This document shows positions 60,835 through 64,000 of a stretch of DNA of 64,000 nucleotides, piece by piece. The notes under the pieces were generated by a model. That model made no database searches and was not told the origin of the DNA. It saw only the letters and a program-made list of their open reading frames with translations. Position numbers and translations under genes: made by a program. Numbering within the stretch: position 1 is the stretch's first letter; every line of letters starts with the position of its first letter. The stretch comes from DASUPK01 sp963815665 (GTDB lineage Bacteria > Actinomycetota > Thermoleophilia > Solirubrobacterales > 70-9): NCBI GenBank assembly GCA_963815665.1, contig CAWFHN010000006.1, forward strand, positions 372,001 through 436,000, read 5' to 3'.

Positions 60835-61884
60835 TCAGGCGAGGGCGGCGGCCGGCTTCTCGCTCATGAACGCATCCAGGACCCGGGGATCGAAGTGGGA
60901 GCGGCGGCCCTCGGCCATGACCGCGGTCGCCTCGGCCATTGGCATCGCCTTGCGGTACGGGCGGTCTCTGGTGAGGGCATCGAAGACGTCTGCGACGGCG
61001 GCGATCCGGCCCTCCTCCGGGATCTCCTCCCCGCTCAACCCGCGCGGATATCCGCTTCCGTCGAACTTCTCATGGTGGGTCCAGGCGATGGACTCGGCCA
61101 GCTGCAGGAGGGGCGACTCGGAGCCCTGCAGGATCTTTCGCCCGATCTCGGCGTGCGTCTGCATCTGCACGCGCTCTTGCGCGGTCAGCGGCGCTGCCTT
61201 GAGGAGGATGCGATCCGGGACCGCGATCTTGCCGATGTCGTGCATCTGCGCGGCGAGAGCGATCGAGTCGCAGACCTCATCGGGAAGCTCCAGGAGCCGG
61301 CAGATCTGCTCGCAATACGCGCCCATCCGGGAGAGGTGATGCCCGGTGACCTGGTCGCGCATCTCGACCGCGAAGCTGAGCTTGTGGACGGTCTCGAGGC
61401 GGGATTTCTCCAGGGATGCCTCCGAGTGCCGCAGGAGCTGGCGCACCCGCTCTGTCTCGAGGCTCTTGGTGATCATTTCCTGCTCGAGCTGGCGTTCGTG
61501 CACCTGCGCCTGGAGCTCGACCCGCCTGCGACGGAGCGCGTTGCTGACCGTGATCAGCAGGTCGCCGCTGCGATACGGCTTGATCAGGTAGCCGTAGACG
61601 CCCATCTCGAATGCTCGATCGACCAGCCCCTGGTCGTGAGCGACCGTGACCATCACGACGGCGATTGCGTCATCCCGGGACAGGACCGTCTCGACCAGAT
61701 CCAGGCCGCTCTCGCCCGGCATGTAGTGATCGCAGACCAGCAGGTCGATCATGCCGCCGATCAGCTTTCCGCGAGCCTCGTGCGCGTCGACGGCGACGTC
61801 CACCTCATAGTGCGGACCCAGGATCCGCGCGGCGTGGGCGCGCGCCACCGCGTCGTCCTCGACGATGAGAATGCTCCGCTTCAT
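60835..61884 (-). CDS. Response regulator with HD-GYP phosphodiesterase domain
   Basis: The ATG at 61884 was chosen over an upstream ATG because receiver domains start here (MKRSILIVEDD); 349 residues. Phospho-acceptor Asp52 (VCDHYMPGESG), a helical linker, then HD-GYP with HDIGKI (215-216) and HHEKFDGSGYPRGL. Cyclic di-GMP hydrolysis would be controlled by phosphorylation. No kinase gene is beside it, so the partner is elsewhere. The 179-base gap up to the next gene (61885-62063) has an A/T-rich stretch that could hold promoters. Confidence 0.92.
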   Translation of the reverse strand: MKRSILIVEDDAVARAHAARILGPHYEVDVAVDAHEARGKLIGGMIDLLVCDHYMPGESGLDLVETVLSRDDAIAVVMVTVAHDQGLVDRAFEMGVYGYLIKPYRSGDLLITVSNALRRRRVELQAQVHERQLEQEMITKSLETERVRQLLRHSEASLEKSRLETVHKLSFAVEMRDQVTGHHLSRMGAYCEQICRLLELPDEVCDSIALAAQMHDIGKIAVPDRILLKAAPLTAQERVQMQTHAEIGRKILQGSESPLLQLAESIAWTHHEKFDGSGYPRGLSGEEIPEEGRIAAVADVFDALTRDRPYRKAMPMAEATAVMAEGRRSHFDPRVLDAFMSEKPAAALA

Positions 61885-62063
61885 CTCCCAGCCCTCGTCC
61901 TGCCTGGCATCTTCTTCCTCCTGCGGGTCGAACAAACCCCCCCGCAAGTAACGCGTGGTCACAGTAGAGAGATCTCGGTCGATAATCAATATTTGGTAGA
62001 TGGGACGTCTGTCTACGCCAGCGGGGCCGGATGTCCTGCCCGCCGGGGTTCTACGATCGGCTG

Positions 62064-62966
62064 ATGCCGGAGGAATTCAGCGACGTCGGGCGGGGCGTGA
62101 CCCTCTGTTACGAGGCCTTCGGGGACCCCGACGACACTCCGATTCTGCTCATCATGGGCCTGGCGACCCAGATGATCGCCTGGCACGAGGACTTCTGCGC
62201 GCAGCTCGCCGAGCGCGGCTTCTACGTCGTCCGCTTCGACAACCGCGACATCGGCCGCTCCACCCATTTCGACTTCCGCCCCCCGACGGCCCCTCAGATG
62301 ATCCGCCGGCGGGTCGGCCCGGAGCAGTACACGCTCTCCGACATGGCCGAGGACGCCGCCTGTCTGCTCCGCGAGCTGGACATCTCCCCCGCCCATGTAG
62401 TGGGCGCCTCGATGGGCGGCATGATCGGCCAGATGCTCGCCGCCGAGCACCCCGAGGCGGTGCGCTCGCTGACCTCGATCATGTCGACGACCGGCAGTCG
62501 CCTGCACGGCCAGCCCGCCCTCTCGGTCTACCGGTACCTGCTCCGCCCCCCTCCGCGCGACCGCGACGGGTACATCGAGCGGTCGGCGGAGGTATTCGGC
62601 CTGGTCGGCTCCACCGGCTTCCCGCGCGACGAGCAGTACATCCGCGAGCGCGCCGGCAAGAGCTATGACCGGGGCTTCGACGTCAGAGCGGGTGGTCGCC
62701 AGCTCGGCGCGATCGTCGCCTCGGGCGACCGCACCAGGAAGCTCGGCGCGATCAGGGCTCCGACCCTGGTCATCCACGGGACCGTCGACAAGATGGTCAG
62801 GCCGTCGGGCGGGAGGGCGACCGCGAGAGCGATCCCCGGAGCGCGGCTGATGATGATCGAGGGGATGGGACACGACCTGCCCCGCGGCGTCTGGCCGCAG
62901 ATCATCGACGCGGTCGCGGAGCACGCCAGAGCGGCCGACGGTGCCAGGGCGGGAGCGGCTGCCTAG
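62064..62966 (+). CDS. Alpha/beta hydrolase
   Basis: ATG at 62064, 300 residues; an ATG at 62031 would add eleven. All catalytic parts are present: LLIMGLATQMIAWHEDF, FDNRDIGRSTHF, nucleophile elbow VVGASMGGMIGQML, acid in VIHGTVDKMV and histidine in IEGMGHDLPRGVW. Sequence order resembles the proline-iminopeptidase/aclacinomycin-methylesterase-like hydrolases (with FDNRD). Substrate unknown. Its stop overlaps the convergent thioesterase-like gene by 4 bases. Confidence 0.88.
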   Translation: MPEEFSDVGRGVTLCYEAFGDPDDTPILLIMGLATQMIAWHEDFCAQLAERGFYVVRFDNRDIGRSTHFDFRPPTAPQMIRRRVGPEQYTLSDMAEDAACLLRELDISPAHVVGASMGGMIGQMLAAEHPEAVRSLTSIMSTTGSRLHGQPALSVYRYLLRPPPRDRDGYIERSAEVFGLVGSTGFPRDEQYIRERAGKSYDRGFDVRAGGRQLGAIVASGDRTRKLGAIRAPTLVIHGTVDKMVRPSGGRATARAIPGARLMMIEGMGHDLPRGVWPQIIDAVAEHARAADGARAGAAA

Positions 62967-63697
62967 GAGCGCACCAGCGACGCGTGTAGCGCGCCGCCCG
63001 GGTCCGCGATCCACATCGACGATCCCGCTCTCAACACCACCGCCTCACCCGCGATCGCCGGATCGCGGTACTCGACCTCGGCGTCGATCGACTCCGGCTC
63101 GGGTCCCGAGGCCAGCTCCTCCTCCAGCGGCACCCAGTAGTGCGTGTTGTTGATGTGTCCGGCCGGGTCCATCTCGACGGCGCGGAAGTGCCATGGCGCG
63201 CGCTGCGCGTCCGCCGGCGGGTCGTCATGGCGGAGGCGGACGTTCGCGTCACGCCCACGGGCGCTCTCCTCGTAGATCGCGATGAAGTCGGGCGGAAAGC
63301 GCATTGGCCTGCCGCGCTCGGGATCGAGACAGACCCCGAGCGAGACCGCCTCCACCGCCGCGCTCCCGCCGGTGATCGAGGTGCGCCGCTCGGCGGAGAA
63401 CCGCCCGATGCCGCTGCAGAAGGTCCGCAGGATGAGGTCCTCGCCGAAGCGAGGAAACCTCTCCACCCGGATCCGGGTGCGCCGCACGATCCACGCACCC
63501 CGGCCCTCGAAGCCGGAATCGATCAGGTCCGCATAGGCGACGTCCTGCAGCCAGCGGGCCATGGCGTCGAGCCGGCAGCGTCCCGCCGCGCTCGCGTCGG
63601 CGATGCCCGGCCGCATCGCCTGCTCATAGGCCCGGCCCATTTCGGGGTCGGGCACGATCTCGGTCAGCCCCATCAAACGGGTTGCGCTGACGCGCAC
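62963..63697 (-). CDS. Acyl-ACP thioesterase-like double hot-dog protein
   Basis: A protein of 244 residues. The N-terminal hot-dog has LDAMARWLQDVAYADLIDSGF then the beta strand block WIVRRTRIRVERFPRFGEDLILRTFCSGIGRFSAERRTSI. The C-terminal hot-dog has VEMDPAGHINNTHYWVPLEEEL, where N-x-H matches the catalytic Asn-x-His of acyl-ACP thioesterases. It would release fatty acids from ACP or CoA. It is followed closely by a WS/DGAT gene, so a role in storage or wax lipids fits. Confidence 0.8.
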   Translation of the reverse strand: MRVSATRLMGLTEIVPDPEMGRAYEQAMRPGIADASAAGRCRLDAMARWLQDVAYADLIDSGFEGRGAWIVRRTRIRVERFPRFGEDLILRTFCSGIGRFSAERRTSITGGSAAVEAVSLGVCLDPERGRPMRFPPDFIAIYEESARGRDANVRLRHDDPPADAQRAPWHFRAVEMDPAGHINNTHYWVPLEEELASGPEPESIDAEVEYRDPAIAGEAVVLRAGSSMWIADPGGALHASLVRS

Positions 63698-63704
63698 CCT
63701 CGCA

Positions 63705-64000
63705 TCACTTCAGCTCCTCGAGCGAGTCGCGCAGCCGGTCGAGCATGGACCAGAGATCCGGCATCTGGTCGCGGTCGGCGACGATGCCGAAGTCCATCTT
63801 GCCGCGGTAGCTCATCACCGTCATGTTGAGTCCCATGCCGTCCGTGATCACCGACACCGGGTAATTGGCGACCAGCTCCGCCCCCGCGCAGTAGAGGGGG
63901 AACTGGGGGCCCGGCACGTTGGAGACCACCATGTTCCAGGTCGGGCGGCCGCGCCCACTGGTCGAGATCGCGAACGTAGCGCGTGCCGCGCGGGCGAAGA
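63705..64000 (-). CDS. Wax ester synthase/diacylglycerol acyltransferase, C-terminal part
   Basis: Only the last 98 codons or so are in the window, and the gene continues beyond base 64000. The visible end reads WNMVVSNVPGPQFPLYCAGAEL and YPVSVITDGMGLNMTVMSYRG then DFGIVADRDQMPDLWSMLDRL, the standard C-terminal domain of WS/DGAT acyltransferases. These make wax esters or triacylglycerol from acyl-CoA. The HHxxxDG catalytic motif would be outside the window. Seven bases separate it from the thioesterase-like gene start, on the same strand. Confidence 0.9.
   Translation of the reverse strand, partial: FARAARATFAISTSGRGRPTWNMVVSNVPGPQFPLYCAGAELVANYPVSVITDGMGLNMTVMSYRGKMDFGIVADRDQMPDLWSMLDRLRDSLEELK

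Overview
The window is very GC-rich and gene-dense, with many GTG starts and many stop/start overlaps. Several families point to a high-GC actinobacterium, most likely a soil Thermoleophilia/Solirubrobacterales-type organism: F420-linked enzymes (Ddn-like reductase, LLM oxidoreductase), a WS/DGAT wax-ester enzyme, DUF4383 and DUF6636 proteins, an MMPL transporter, and TetR regulators paired with acyl-CoA enzymes. The lineage is inferred from gene content alone. I found no rRNA, tRNA, CRISPR array, transposase or phage gene, and no gene-free stretch longer than about 300 bases.

Layout. 1-9.8 kb: end of an ABC-2 permease, redox enzymes (DCC thiol oxidoreductase, small catalase, F420 reductase, LLM oxidoreductase), an M32 carboxypeptidase, a hydrolase lacking its nucleophile, a 167-bp symmetric palindromic element, a membrane GGDEF/HD-GYP protein and small membrane proteins. 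9.8-14.8 kb: a TetR gene facing tandem operators, acyl-CoA dehydrogenase, alpha/beta hydrolase, and an unusual large membrane protein with a tiny coupled partner. 14.8-19.2 kb: a MoxR ATPase / DUF58 / transglutaminase operon. 19.1-25.4 kb: envelope proteins, a two-component system, and a PucR-type regulator divergent from a fatty-acid desaturase. 25.5-31.9 kb: signalling genes (GGDEF-EAL, STAS, cNMP-CBS-DUF294, DEDD exonuclease).

32-45 kb: a candidate gamma-glutamylation pathway for an amine such as ethanolamine or a polyamine (APC permease, class-I amidotransferase hydrolase, glutamine-synthetase-like ligase, aldehyde dehydrogenase, SDR). It is split by a block at 34.4-41.4 kb carrying an APC-UspA transporter, a Kup potassium transporter, a small conserved gene, a KdpD-like kinase and a KdpE-like regulator. 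All but the kinase contain frameshifts, so this block is either decaying DNA or a badly resolved part of the assembly.

45-64 kb: a TetR/DUF4383 pair with a clear operator, RidA-threonine dehydratase, a rare esterase/Baeyer-Villiger monooxygenase fusion, enoyl-CoA hydratase, an MBL-double rhodanese protein, two divergent secreted proteins, an ArsR-DUF2892-MMPL operon divergent from OsmC, an NlpC/P60 hydrolase with coiled coil, an HD-GYP response regulator, another hydrolase, an acyl-ACP thioesterase-like protein and the end of a WS/DGAT gene. The main themes are cyclic-di-GMP signalling (three proteins), lipid and ketone metabolism, reactive-sulfur/peroxide handling and envelope maintenance.
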